Shown here in pieces: positions 1 through 6,620 of a stretch of 6,620 bases of DNA (position 1 is the stretch's first letter; the number at the start of each line of letters is the position of its first letter). The position numbers and the translations under genes are program-made. The stretch covers positions 1 through 6,620 of the forward strand of contig JAUYBT010000083.1 of NCBI GenBank assembly GCA_030692905.1, written 5' to 3'. Under the pieces are notes generated by a model. The model was not told the origin of the DNA. It saw nothing but the letters and a program-made list of their open reading frames with translations, and made no database searches. The stretch is from Bacteroidales bacterium. Its GTDB lineage: Bacteria > Bacteroidota > Bacteroidia > Bacteroidales > VadinHA17.

Positions 1-1268
1 GTGGTTTGATAACAGCATGCAAAAGAAAACCGGTTGTTGAAGTATCAGGGCTTCCTCCGATTTTAAATGGTGCACCAAAAGGCAAAAAACTCAAAGCTGG
101 ACTGGTTGGCGTTGGAGCAAGAGGTACCGGGGCTGCAATTAATTTTATAAGCGCAGGACCTGATTTGGAGATAATTGCCCTTGCAGATGTTTTTCAGGAT
201 AAGATTGACGTCTGCCGCGAAAGATTTGCTTCATTCAATCTTCCAATTCCTGCCGAAAACTGCTTTGTAGGTTTTGATAGCTATAAAAAGCTGATGGCTC
301 TTCCTGATATTGATGTTGTATTACTCACAACACCGCCTCAATTCCGCCCTGAACATTTTCTTGAAGCTGTTTCCAATAACAAACATGTCTTTCTGGAAAA
401 ACCTGTAGCAGTCGATCCTGTTGGTATACGATCGGTAATAACCTCCGGGAAAAAGGCCGAAGCAATAGGATTATGTGTAGTCACCGGAACACAAAGACGT
501 CATCAGGAAGATTATATCGAGACATATAAGCAGGTAATGAACGGTGCAATTGGTACAATCACCTCTGCCAAAGCATTCTGGAACCAGGATCATGTATGGT
601 TCCGTGAGCGTGAAGAAGGATGGAACGATATGGAGTACATGATCCGTAACTGGAATAATTTCTGCTGGTTATGTGGAGATCATATTCTTGATACACATGT
701 ACATAATATTGATGTCATTAACTGGTTCATGGGCAAATATCCCTTGAAAGCAATCGGTTATGGTGGCCGTCACCGCAGGGTTACCGGTGACCAGTATGAC
801 TTTTTCAGCATCGACTTTGATTATGGCAATGGTGTCAGTTCGCATAGTATGTGCCGTCAGATAGACAGTTGTGCTAACGGAACCGGCGAAATTATTATAG
901 GAACAGAAGGTTATACAAACTGTGTCAACACAATCTGGGATCTTAAGGGAAATGTAAAATGGCAGTTTGAATATCCGAAGGATGAAAACGGAAATCCTAT
1001 GAACGCTATTAAAATTCCTCCTTATGTACAGGAACATATGCACCTTGTTCATGCAATCCGGAAAGGTAATTTTGTGAATGAAGCAGAACAGACAGCTCTA
1101 TCAACTCTTACTGCCATAATGGGAAGAACTGCAGCCTACACCGGTCGTGCAATTACCTGGGATGAAATATTTAAATCAGATATGGACCTGGGGCCGGAAA
1201 AAATTGAGTTCGGCCCGGTCGATATGGTTTTCGAAACACCTGTTCCCGGAACACCTGTAATTGTTTAA
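1..1268 (+). CDS. Exported Gfo/Idh/MocA-family oxidoreductase, probable lipoprotein (5' end cut off by window)
   Basis: This is an NAD(P)-dependent oxidoreductase of the Gfo/Idh/MocA family, which acts on sugars, sugar acids or glycosides. The frame is open to the left edge. The first possible start inside the window is TTG at 6, but the codons read G-L-I-T-A-C, the end of a lipoprotein signal peptide (lipobox I-T-A-C), so the true start lies upstream and a Tat-lipoprotein signal is possible. Numbering from the TTG: Cys5 is the likely lipidated residue, the Rossmann glycine motif GVGARG is at 35-40, and the family E-K-P motif is at 131-133, with Lys132 the expected nicotinamide-side catalytic lysine. 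A His/Asp-rich segment (GDHILDTHVHNID, 224-236) lines the expected substrate side. It is followed by the beta-sheet C-terminal domain and a proline-rich end. The stop is TAA at 1266-1268. It lies 39 bases before a second Gfo/Idh/MocA gene. The family is certain; the substrate is unknown. Confidence 0.92.
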   Translation, partial: GLITACKRKPVVEVSGLPPILNGAPKGKKLKAGLVGVGARGTGAAINFISAGPDLEIIALADVFQDKIDVCRERFASFNLPIPAENCFVGFDSYKKLMALPDIDVVLLTTPPQFRPEHFLEAVSNNKHVFLEKPVAVDPVGIRSVITSGKKAEAIGLCVVTGTQRRHQEDYIETYKQVMNGAIGTITSAKAFWNQDHVWFREREEGWNDMEYMIRNWNNFCWLCGDHILDTHVHNIDVINWFMGKYPLKAIGYGGRHRRVTGDQYDFFSIDFDYGNGVSSHSMCRQIDSCANGTGEIIIGTEGYTNCVNTIWDLKGNVKWQFEYPKDENGNPMNAIKIPPYVQEHMHLVHAIRKGNFVNEAEQTALSTLTAIMGRTAAYTGRAITWDEIFKSDMDLGPEKIEFGPVDMVFETPVPGTPVIV

Positions 1269-1307
1269 TTTATTAAATCATTATATTACAATTAAAATAA
1301 AATCAAA

Positions 1308-2621
1308 ATGGTAAACAAATCATCAAGAAGAGAATTTGTTAAGCGGTCAGCAGCACTTGTTGCAGGGGCTATTGTGATACCACAAATCATACCTTCAACT
1401 GCGCTTGGGATGGGTGGTAAGTTACCTCCCAGTGATCGCATTGTTTTTGGCTTAATTGGTACCGGATCGCAAGGGATGAGCGATCTGCGGGACTTTTACA
1501 GACTTGACAACCAGGTTCAGTTTGTAGCACTATGCGATGTTGATGCCAACCGTTTGGCAAAAGCTAAAGAGGATGTCGATACCGCTAATAAAAGCAAAGG
1601 TTGTAGAACCTATGGTGACTATCGGGAACTATTGGAAAAAGAGTCTCTCGATGCAATGTTAATAGCCATACCTGACCATTGGCATGGGATCATCTACTCA
1701 TCAGTAGCCAATAAGAAAATCAATGTCTATGGAGAAAAACCGATTTGTCGTACCATAAAAGATGGTCAGACAATTGTAAGTGCAGTCAGGAAAAACGGCA
1801 TTATCTGGCAGACAGGTAGCTGGCAGAGATCTCAGACCCATTTTCACCGTGCTTGCGAGTTAGTCAGGAATGGTCGGGTTGGAAAGATAACAAAGATTGA
1901 TGCCGGTTTGCCTGACGGAGGTCGCGGAATTGGTACACCACCTGTCCAGGAAGTCCCGGCTGAACTGAATTGGGAAATGTGGCTGGGTCCTGCTTTAAAA
2001 GTACCATACCGTGGTGTTTCTCATTGGGACTGGCGTTGGATTCTCGATTATTCAGGTGGCCAGTTAACCGACTGGTCAGGACACCATATTGATATTGCAA
2101 ATTGGGGAGCAGATCTTGAAAGTACAGGTCCTGTTGAGATTTCAGGTGTTGGTGTTTACCCGGCTGAAGGTATTTATGATGCACCTTTTGAGTATGATTT
2201 CCTTTGCAAATATGCCAATGGCATTGAGATGCGTGTTGCAAATGCATCAAGACTTCCACTTGGCATGGGGACTACGTGGTATGGAGATTTAGGATGGATC
2301 CATGTAGACAGGGGCAACAAACTTTCTGCTTCTGATCCTAAACTGCTTGAAGGAGAAATAGGAGAGAACGGGATTCACCTTTATAAAAGCGAAAATCACT
2401 ACCAGAACTTTATTGATTGTGTTCGTTCTGGAAAAGAAACAATTGCACCAATTCAGGCTGGCTACCGTGCAATATCTGTTGGTCTGTTAGGCGAAATTGC
2501 AATGACAACCGGACAGACAATTAAATGGGATCCTGATAAGGAAGAGATTATTGGCAACCCAGGGGCAAGTCGTTTATTGAGCCGTCCCTACCGCCAACCG
2601 TGGACTTTACCAACAGTTTAA
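1308..2621 (+). CDS. Tat-exported Gfo/Idh/MocA-family oxidoreductase
   Basis: This 437-residue protein is a second NAD(P)-binding oxidoreductase, predicted to be exported folded with its cofactor by the Tat system. The N-terminus has the twin-arginine motif SRREFVK (6-12), a hydrophobic core at about 15-28, and a possible cleavage near 32-34. The Rossmann motif GLIGTGSQG is at 48-56, followed by an acidic residue at the end of the second strand (CDVD). The motif PDHWHG is at 122-127 and E-K-P at 143-145, with Lys144 the likely catalytic lysine. The segment GGQLTDWSGHHID (250-262) is typical of the exported Bacteroidota/Planctomycetes branch. The length is normal for the family. The ATG at 1308 is chosen because it places the Tat motif directly at the N-terminus; there is no Shine-Dalgarno, only an A-rich leader. 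It is not a close copy of the upstream gene: the motifs differ, so this is an old paralogue pair or two separate families rather than a recent duplication. The substrate is unknown; sugar or glycoside oxidation is inferred. Confidence 0.95.
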   Translation: MVNKSSRREFVKRSAALVAGAIVIPQIIPSTALGMGGKLPPSDRIVFGLIGTGSQGMSDLRDFYRLDNQVQFVALCDVDANRLAKAKEDVDTANKSKGCRTYGDYRELLEKESLDAMLIAIPDHWHGIIYSSVANKKINVYGEKPICRTIKDGQTIVSAVRKNGIIWQTGSWQRSQTHFHRACELVRNGRVGKITKIDAGLPDGGRGIGTPPVQEVPAELNWEMWLGPALKVPYRGVSHWDWRWILDYSGGQLTDWSGHHIDIANWGADLESTGPVEISGVGVYPAEGIYDAPFEYDFLCKYANGIEMRVANASRLPLGMGTTWYGDLGWIHVDRGNKLSASDPKLLEGEIGENGIHLYKSENHYQNFIDCVRSGKETIAPIQAGYRAISVGLLGEIAMTTGQTIKWDPDKEEIIGNPGASRLLSRPYRQPWTLPTV

Positions 2622-2632
2622 TCCGATTTAAA

Positions 2633-3880
2633 ATGAAAAAGCAATATTTATTTTTAATAATAGTAGCAGGTTTATTAACCTTCTTCAGTGCCTGTACTAA
2701 AGAGGCACACTATAAAGCATTGATTGTTACAGGTCAGAACAACCATAACTGGCAGGCAAGTAATCCGATTTTGAAACAGTTACTCGATCAGACCGGATTA
2801 TTCACATCGGATATTATTATCACCCCTGTAAAAGGAGGAGATATGACTACATTTGATCCTAAATTCTCGAAATATGATTTAGTTGTTCTCGACTATAACG
2901 GGGATACATGGACAGAAAAAACCAATACAGCTTTTCTTAAATTTGTCAGAAATGGTGGTGGTGTTGTGGTATATCATGCAGCCGATAATTCTTTTCCCGA
3001 GTGGGAAGAATACAACAAGATAATCGGACTTGGAGGATGGGGAAACCGTAATGAAAAATCCGGACCGTATGTTTATTACAGAGGCAATGAAATTGTCAGA
3101 GATGATACTTCAAAAGGTATTGGTGGCACACATGGAGCAAGAAGTGAATTCATGATAAAAACCCGGAATTTTGAGCACCCAATCACTAAAGGCTTACCAG
3201 CCAATTGGTTGCACGGCAATGATGAGCTTTACAGCCTTCTTCGTGGACCGGCTGAAAATATGGAGATTCTGGCAACTGCTTTTTCAGCTACCAGGGAACC
3301 TGGTCAAGCACCTGGTAATACCTCCGGACAAGCTAATCGTCGTCGTGGAAGAGATGAACCGGTATTAATGACAATCACATATGGTAAAGGAAGAATTTTT
3401 CATACCGTACTTGGTCATGCTGATGAGGGAGGTGGTCCTGCCATGGAATGTGTCGGATTTATCGTTACATTCCTGCGAGGTGCTGAGTGGGCAGCCTCCG
3501 GTAAAGTTACACAGGCTATACCATTCGATTTCCCAAGTGCTGCCGGAGTTGTGATTCGTCCCGGCTTCAAAGAAATTACACTTGAAGACGCTTTGGCAAA
3601 CATTGGAAGCTATGATATTGCAAAAAGCACTAAGAATTTCAATTTTCTGCGTAATTATTTCCGTAAAATATCAGGTGATGAGCAGGCATTATTGAACCTG
3701 GAGAAGAGGATGGTAACCGTCCTTATCAGCAATGAAGCTACAGTTGACGCCAAAAAGCTTTTACTTCGCGAATTAAGCTGGATGGGTTCTGATTATTCTG
3801 TTCCTTCTATTAAAGATCTTCTATCAAACGCTGAATTAAAGGATGAAGCAGAATTTGCACTTGCAAGGCATCAGAAATAA
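2633..3880 (+). CDS. ThuA-domain lipoprotein with short C-terminal HEAT-like tail
   Basis: This 415-residue protein carries a ThuA-like domain, a class I glutamine-amidotransferase-like fold found in sugar-utilisation clusters; its chemistry is poorly defined. The chosen ATG at 2633 gives a textbook lipoprotein signal: M-K-K, a hydrophobic core (5-18), and lipobox F-S-A-C with Cys21. An in-frame ATG at 2600 lies inside the preceding gene and would place charged residues before the signal, so it is rejected. ThuA landmarks are VTGQNNHNW (32-40), YHAADNSF (114-121), HPITKGLP (182-189), DELY (197-200) and GKGRIFHTVLGH (251-262). A polar Gly/Arg-rich loop interrupts the domain at about 222-241. 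Residues about 316-415 are helical and look like the opening of a HEAT-repeat array (AKKLLLRELSWMGSDYSVP, then a second helix pair), which stops abruptly. It lies 11 bases after the Tat oxidoreductase, consistent with an envelope sugar-processing operon. The ThuA domain is sure, the HEAT assignment moderate. Confidence 0.93.
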   Translation: MKKQYLFLIIVAGLLTFFSACTKEAHYKALIVTGQNNHNWQASNPILKQLLDQTGLFTSDIIITPVKGGDMTTFDPKFSKYDLVVLDYNGDTWTEKTNTAFLKFVRNGGGVVVYHAADNSFPEWEEYNKIIGLGGWGNRNEKSGPYVYYRGNEIVRDDTSKGIGGTHGARSEFMIKTRNFEHPITKGLPANWLHGNDELYSLLRGPAENMEILATAFSATREPGQAPGNTSGQANRRRGRDEPVLMTITYGKGRIFHTVLGHADEGGGPAMECVGFIVTFLRGAEWAASGKVTQAIPFDFPSAAGVVIRPGFKEITLEDALANIGSYDIAKSTKNFNFLRNYFRKISGDEQALLNLEKRMVTVLISNEATVDAKKLLLRELSWMGSDYSVPSIKDLLSNAELKDEAEFALARHQK

Positions 3881-3885
3881 ATATT

Positions 3886-4812
3886 ATGCTTTCATTGGTA
3901 ATACCCATATTTAATGAAGAGAAACTGATTGATGAGTTGGTGAAAAGGACTATTTCAGCTCTTGAATCATTTATCACTGATTATGAGGTGATTTTTGTTG
4001 ACGATGGAAGTACGGACCAGAGCCTTAACAGGATTCTGTACTGGCAGCAACAAAACAGGAAGATAAAAATACTTTCATTATCGAGGAATTTTGGACATCA
4101 GGCTGCATATACAGCAGGATTGGAACATGCTAAAGGTGAACTGGTTGCAATGATGGATGGCGACCTGCAGGATCCTCCCGAGTTGCTTTCGGAGATGTAC
4201 AGAAAGATCAGGGATGAAGATTTTGACATTGTCAGTGGTAAAAAGACCGGGAGAAAAGGTAAGAAAGGCCGGATCCTGTATGCAATTTTGTTCCATCTTT
4301 TTTTTAAGAATATTGGTGAGATAAAAAACATGGAGAATTCCGGTAACTACTCCATGATGAAGCGGGGAGCCGTTGATGCACTACTGATGATGAAAGAAAA
4401 AGTCAGATATCTTCCGGGTCTGAGAACATTTATCGGTTTTAAACAGGGATATGTTGAATTTGTGAGAGAAGGCCGCTTCAAAGGTGATCCTAAAATGAGC
4501 ATTCCCAAGCTGTTTGTCCTGGCTGCAGATGCAATTTTTTCCTTTTCAAGGTTTCCAATTCGCCTTTGTCTGATTCTTGGGACAATCGGCACACTTGTTT
4601 TTATGTGCGCAGGAATATATGTTTTAATTGCCAAAGCCTATGGTTTTGCGGTTATCGGATGGTCATCAACTCTTCTCAGTATCTATTTTTTAGGGTCCAT
4701 TCAATTGGTTTTCCTGGGTATCCTTGGTGAATATGTTTACAGAAGCTATAAGGAATCACAAAACCGTCCGGTCTATTTCGTCAAGAAGTTTTACGATGGT
4801 TTGGAAAAATGA
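3886..4812 (+). CDS. Polyprenyl-phosphate glycosyltransferase, GT2 family (GtrB/DPM1-like)
   Basis: This 308-residue membrane-anchored glycosyltransferase is predicted to move a sugar from a nucleotide donor to undecaprenyl phosphate at the cytoplasmic face, giving a lipid-linked donor for an enzyme acting outside. The GT-A domain begins at once (LVIPIFNEE, 4-12). The nucleotide-binding VDDGSTD is at 38-44, the NFGHQAAYTAGL segment at 68-79, and the metal-binding DGDLQDPPE at 91-99, the last two being hallmarks of the GtrB/YfdH-type branch. Two membrane helices follow at about 227-249 and 262-285, then a short basic tail, matching the usual family architecture and length. The motif before the helices reads RFKGDPKMS (197-205), where relatives commonly have R..G.SKY, so it is slightly divergent. 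The start has no Shine-Dalgarno; the gap from the ThuA gene is 5 bases. The stop overlaps the next start as ATGA. The transferred sugar (glucose, mannose or other) cannot be told from the sequence. Confidence 0.94.
   Translation: MLSLVIPIFNEEKLIDELVKRTISALESFITDYEVIFVDDGSTDQSLNRILYWQQQNRKIKILSLSRNFGHQAAYTAGLEHAKGELVAMMDGDLQDPPELLSEMYRKIRDEDFDIVSGKKTGRKGKKGRILYAILFHLFFKNIGEIKNMENSGNYSMMKRGAVDALLMMKEKVRYLPGLRTFIGFKQGYVEFVREGRFKGDPKMSIPKLFVLAADAIFSFSRFPIRLCLILGTIGTLVFMCAGIYVLIAKAYGFAVIGWSSTLLSIYFLGSIQLVFLGILGEYVYRSYKESQNRPVYFVKKFYDGLEK
4809..4812 (+). other. ATGA stop/start overlap between the two glycosyltransferase genes
   Basis: The start ATG of the GT-C gene (4809-4811) overlaps the TGA stop of the GT2 gene (4810-4812). 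This arrangement usually means translational coupling and a shared transcript, and fits a donor-synthesising enzyme paired with the enzyme that uses the donor. A second in-frame ATG directly follows at 4812, so the exact start may differ by one codon. Confidence 0.85.
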
Positions 4813-6620
4813 TGAAAGAGACAAGGCTAAAATATATCTTTTATTTTTCGTCCGCAATTCTTCTTTTTCTGATGCTGCTCACAAGCAGGAATGCGGGTAT
4901 CACATGCGATGAAGTACTGCATTATCATCAATCTGTCTCAGTTTATAACTATTTTGCTACTCACGGAGAGGATCAGTCTGCCCTGAATACACCTGTTACT
5001 AATCTGAAATACTATGGCCAATCATACGACAACCTGGTCACAATTCTGATCAATTGGTTTAACATTGAGGATGTTTATGGATTCAGGCACCTGATGAGTT
5101 CTGTTGCAGGCTGGCTTGTTATTTTAATAACAGCTCTTTTTGCCGTGTGGCTTGCGGGTTACAGGGCAGGTATTCTTGCAATGATCCTGTTTGCTGTTTC
5201 CCCGACTTTTATCGGACATACCCAGAATAACCTGAAAGATATCCCATTTGCGCTTGGTTACATCGCAAGTACTTTTTACACTCTTAAGTTTCTTGTTTCA
5301 GGGAAAAAGAATTCAATCCTGAATATAATATTGCTAACGGCCAGTATCGCTTTTTCAATCAGCATAAGGGCAGGAGGGTTACTATCGATCTGTTATCTTT
5401 TCTTTTTCTTTTTCCTCTTTTATCTGTTTAAATATCTGAGAGATAAACAAATTGATTTTATTGAAATCAGGACAAAGTTGTTTTGGATAACCGGCATTGC
5501 GATTGTATCCTGGTTATTAAGCATTTTATTATGGCCGTATGCACTTCAGAGTCCTGTTAAGAATGTTCTCGAATCGTACCGTGTGATGTCTCATTTCCCC
5601 GATACTTTCCGTCAGATATTTGAAGGGAAAGTCGAATGGTCCGATTATATGCCATGGTATTACCTGCCTAAATCCATGTCAATCACAATTCCTCTTATTG
5701 TATTGACCGGTTTGGCTTTATTCAGTATTTTTTCACGACTTATATTCAATCATGGAAAAACTGTTTTATACGGGTTTATAATTTTCACAGTTTTGTTTCC
5801 CCTGGTTTTTATGGTTTATGAGAAATCGAATCTGTACAGTTCCTGGAGACAATTTCTATTTGTATATCCTGGAATAGTATTAATAGCCGCCATTGGATTT
5901 CATTACTTTTTTGAAGATCTGAAAAGGAAGTATTTTATGTGGGGTGCGGTAGCATGGTTTGCTGTCTTATCGGTTCATCCTCTGAAATTCATGATCTTAA
6001 ATCATCCATACTATTATTTATATTATAATCAGTTTGTTGGCGGATTGAGAGGAGCTTATGCCAATTATGAAACGGATTATTATTATGTAAGCCAGACTGA
6101 AGCATCTGAATGGTTGATTGATTATCTGAAAGAGAAGAATATTGAAGGACCTGTAAAAGTCAAGGCAACTTACTCTGTTCAATGGTTATTTCGCGATCAT
6201 CCTGAAATTGAAACATCATACTTCAGGTATGAAGAGAGGAGCCTGTCCGATTGGGATTATGCTATTGTGGCAAACAGGTATATCTCTCCTTTCCAGTTAA
6301 ATACTAATATCTGGCCTCCCAAGAATGCTATACATATAATATATGCTGATCAGGTTCCGGTTTGTGCTGTTATTGAGAGAAGATCGAAAGATGATTTTTA
6401 CGGTTATAATGCTTTAAATGAAGGCAGGAGCAAGGATGCAATAAAATACTTTGAGAAGGTATTGCAGGTTGATGATAAGGATGAAATGATTTTTTATAAT
6501 TTTGCAGCAGCTTTATATAACGATGGACAGTACCAAAAGGCAGACTCAGTTTTAAAAAGGGGATTGGAGATAAATCCGGATTTCGAACCTATCCTGATGT
6601 ACCTGGGAAATATTGCCAGG
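4809..6620 (+). CDS. GT-C membrane glycosyltransferase (PMT/ArnT-like) with C-terminal TPR repeats, 3' end cut off by window
   Basis: This frame is open from ATG 4809 (a second in-frame ATG is at 4812) to the right edge: 604 codons with no stop. The product is a polytopic integral membrane protein. Membrane segments are visible at about 9-26, 98-117, 120-135, 147-163, 170-186, 190-208, 226-242, 291-311, 317-337, 350-366 and 376-394. The first outer loop carries ITCDEVLHYH (31-40) with the acidic pair D34-E35, the usual catalytic/metal site of GT-C enzymes using polyprenyl-phosphate sugars. Other family-like features are NNLKDIPFAL (140-149), IRAGG (186-190) and SSWRQFLFVYPG (344-355). A soluble region (about 400-525) follows, then TPR repeats from 530. 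Its likely role is transfer of the lipid-linked sugar made by the preceding GT2 enzyme onto a periplasmic acceptor. The ATGA overlap suggests translational coupling. The acceptor is unknown. The GT-C class is well supported; the exact family (GT39, GT83 or unclassified) is not. Confidence 0.9.
   Translation, partial: MMKETRLKYIFYFSSAILLFLMLLTSRNAGITCDEVLHYHQSVSVYNYFATHGEDQSALNTPVTNLKYYGQSYDNLVTILINWFNIEDVYGFRHLMSSVAGWLVILITALFAVWLAGYRAGILAMILFAVSPTFIGHTQNNLKDIPFALGYIASTFYTLKFLVSGKKNSILNIILLTASIAFSISIRAGGLLSICYLFFFFFLFYLFKYLRDKQIDFIEIRTKLFWITGIAIVSWLLSILLWPYALQSPVKNVLESYRVMSHFPDTFRQIFEGKVEWSDYMPWYYLPKSMSITIPLIVLTGLALFSIFSRLIFNHGKTVLYGFIIFTVLFPLVFMVYEKSNLYSSWRQFLFVYPGIVLIAAIGFHYFFEDLKRKYFMWGAVAWFAVLSVHPLKFMILNHPYYYLYYNQFVGGLRGAYANYETDYYYVSQTEASEWLIDYLKEKNIEGPVKVKATYSVQWLFRDHPEIETSYFRYEERSLSDWDYAIVANRYISPFQLNTNIWPPKNAIHIIYADQVPVCAVIERRSKDDFYGYNALNEGRSKDAIKYFEKVLQVDDKDEMIFYNFAAALYNDGQYQKADSVLKRGLEINPDFEPILMYLGNIAR
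6396..6620 (+). repeat. TPR-repeat coding region at the C-terminus of the GT-C protein
   Basis: Residues 530-563 and 564-597 of the GT-C protein form two consecutive 34-residue helical units, and a third begins at 598 (YLGNIAR) and is cut by the window edge. Unit one has EGRSKDAIKYFEKVLQVD and unit two has DGQYQKADSVLKRGLEINPD at the same register, with the TPR pattern of small residue/Gly, Ala, aromatic or Leu, and N-P at the end of helix B. These are protein-level repeats, not DNA repeats. By topology they should face the periplasm, where they could dock a partner or the acceptor. Confidence 0.82.

Noticed and set aside
6..8. TTG at 6 as the true start of the first oxidoreductase
   Set aside because: The frame stays open to the left edge and the residues around it read as the end of a lipoprotein signal peptide, so the gene is cut by the window rather than starting here.
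669..1052. Open frame on the minus strand inside the first oxidoreductase, and similar minus-strand frames at 1864-2259, 3415-3603, 4078-4331 and 4347-4634
   Set aside because: They lie wholly within well-supported genes on the other strand, show no recognisable domain, and their composition follows the codon structure of the real gene.
1261..1289. Possible Bacteroidota-type promoter in the 39-base gap (TTG at 1261, TATATTAC at 1282)
   Set aside because: The -7-like element matches TAnnTTTG only partly, and the region is so AT-rich that such matches arise by chance. Tight packing favours read-through from upstream.
2089..2292. Short + strand frames at 2089-2292, 3171-3368 and 4724-4912
   Set aside because: They are out-of-frame shadows inside strong coding regions; the last one overlaps the GT2 end and the GT-C start, both of which have clear family motifs.
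1308..2621. Assignment of either oxidoreductase as a GH109 alpha-N-acetylgalactosaminidase
   Set aside because: GH109 enzymes belong to the same superfamily and are often Tat-exported, but the Y-P-T-H-G-L-G-P-like signature is absent from both proteins.
2600..2632. Upstream in-frame ATG at 2600 as start of the ThuA gene
   Set aside because: It lies inside the end of the preceding gene and would bury the clear M-K-K lipoprotein signal; ATG 2633 fits the lipobox at Cys21.
5395..5430. Pyrimidine-rich CTTTTT-type tract as a phase-variation switch
   Set aside because: It simply encodes a Phe/Leu-rich membrane helix (about residues 197-208 of the GT-C protein). The repeat is short and imperfect and the frame is intact.

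Overview
The window looks like a piece of a Bacteroidota (Bacteroidetes) chromosome. All five genes lie on the + strand. The base composition is moderately AT-rich. The gaps before start codons are A/T-rich and lack a Shine-Dalgarno sequence, as is usual in that phylum. Exported, signal-bearing Gfo/Idh/MocA oxidoreductases together with a ThuA-domain lipoprotein are also typical of Bacteroidota (and of Planctomycetes). The exact genus cannot be read from the sequence. No RNA gene, mobile element, CRISPR array or terminator was seen, and no gene-free stretch exceeds 39 bases.

Left part (1-3880), a sugar-modifying envelope module. It begins inside a Gfo/Idh/MocA oxidoreductase whose start is cut off by the window edge; the remaining N-terminus carries a lipobox (I-T-A-C), so it is probably a lipoprotein. 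After 39 bases comes a second Gfo/Idh/MocA oxidoreductase with a clear Tat signal (SRREFVK). After 11 more bases comes a lipoprotein with a ThuA domain followed by a short HEAT-like helical tail. All three products are predicted to work outside the cytoplasm. The combination resembles periplasmic clusters that oxidise sugars or glycosides to keto forms and process them further. The substrate cannot be read from the sequence.

Right part (3886-6620), a lipid-linked sugar-transfer module. Only 5 bases after the ThuA gene starts a polyprenyl-phosphate glycosyltransferase of the GtrB/DPM1-like GT2 family with two C-terminal membrane helices. Its stop overlaps the start of a large multi-membrane-span GT-C glycosyltransferase (ATGA overlap at 4809-4812). 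That gene is open to the right edge (604 codons seen, no stop) and carries C-terminal TPR repeats. The expected logic is that the GT2 enzyme loads a sugar onto undecaprenyl phosphate on the cytoplasmic side and the GT-C enzyme transfers it to an acceptor on the periplasmic side.

The five genes are tightly packed in one direction (gaps 39, 11, 5 and -4 bases), so they may form one transcript joining a sugar-oxidising module to a glycan-building module. Whether that link is functional or just adjacency is the main open question. The individual families are known, and nothing here by itself proves a new system.
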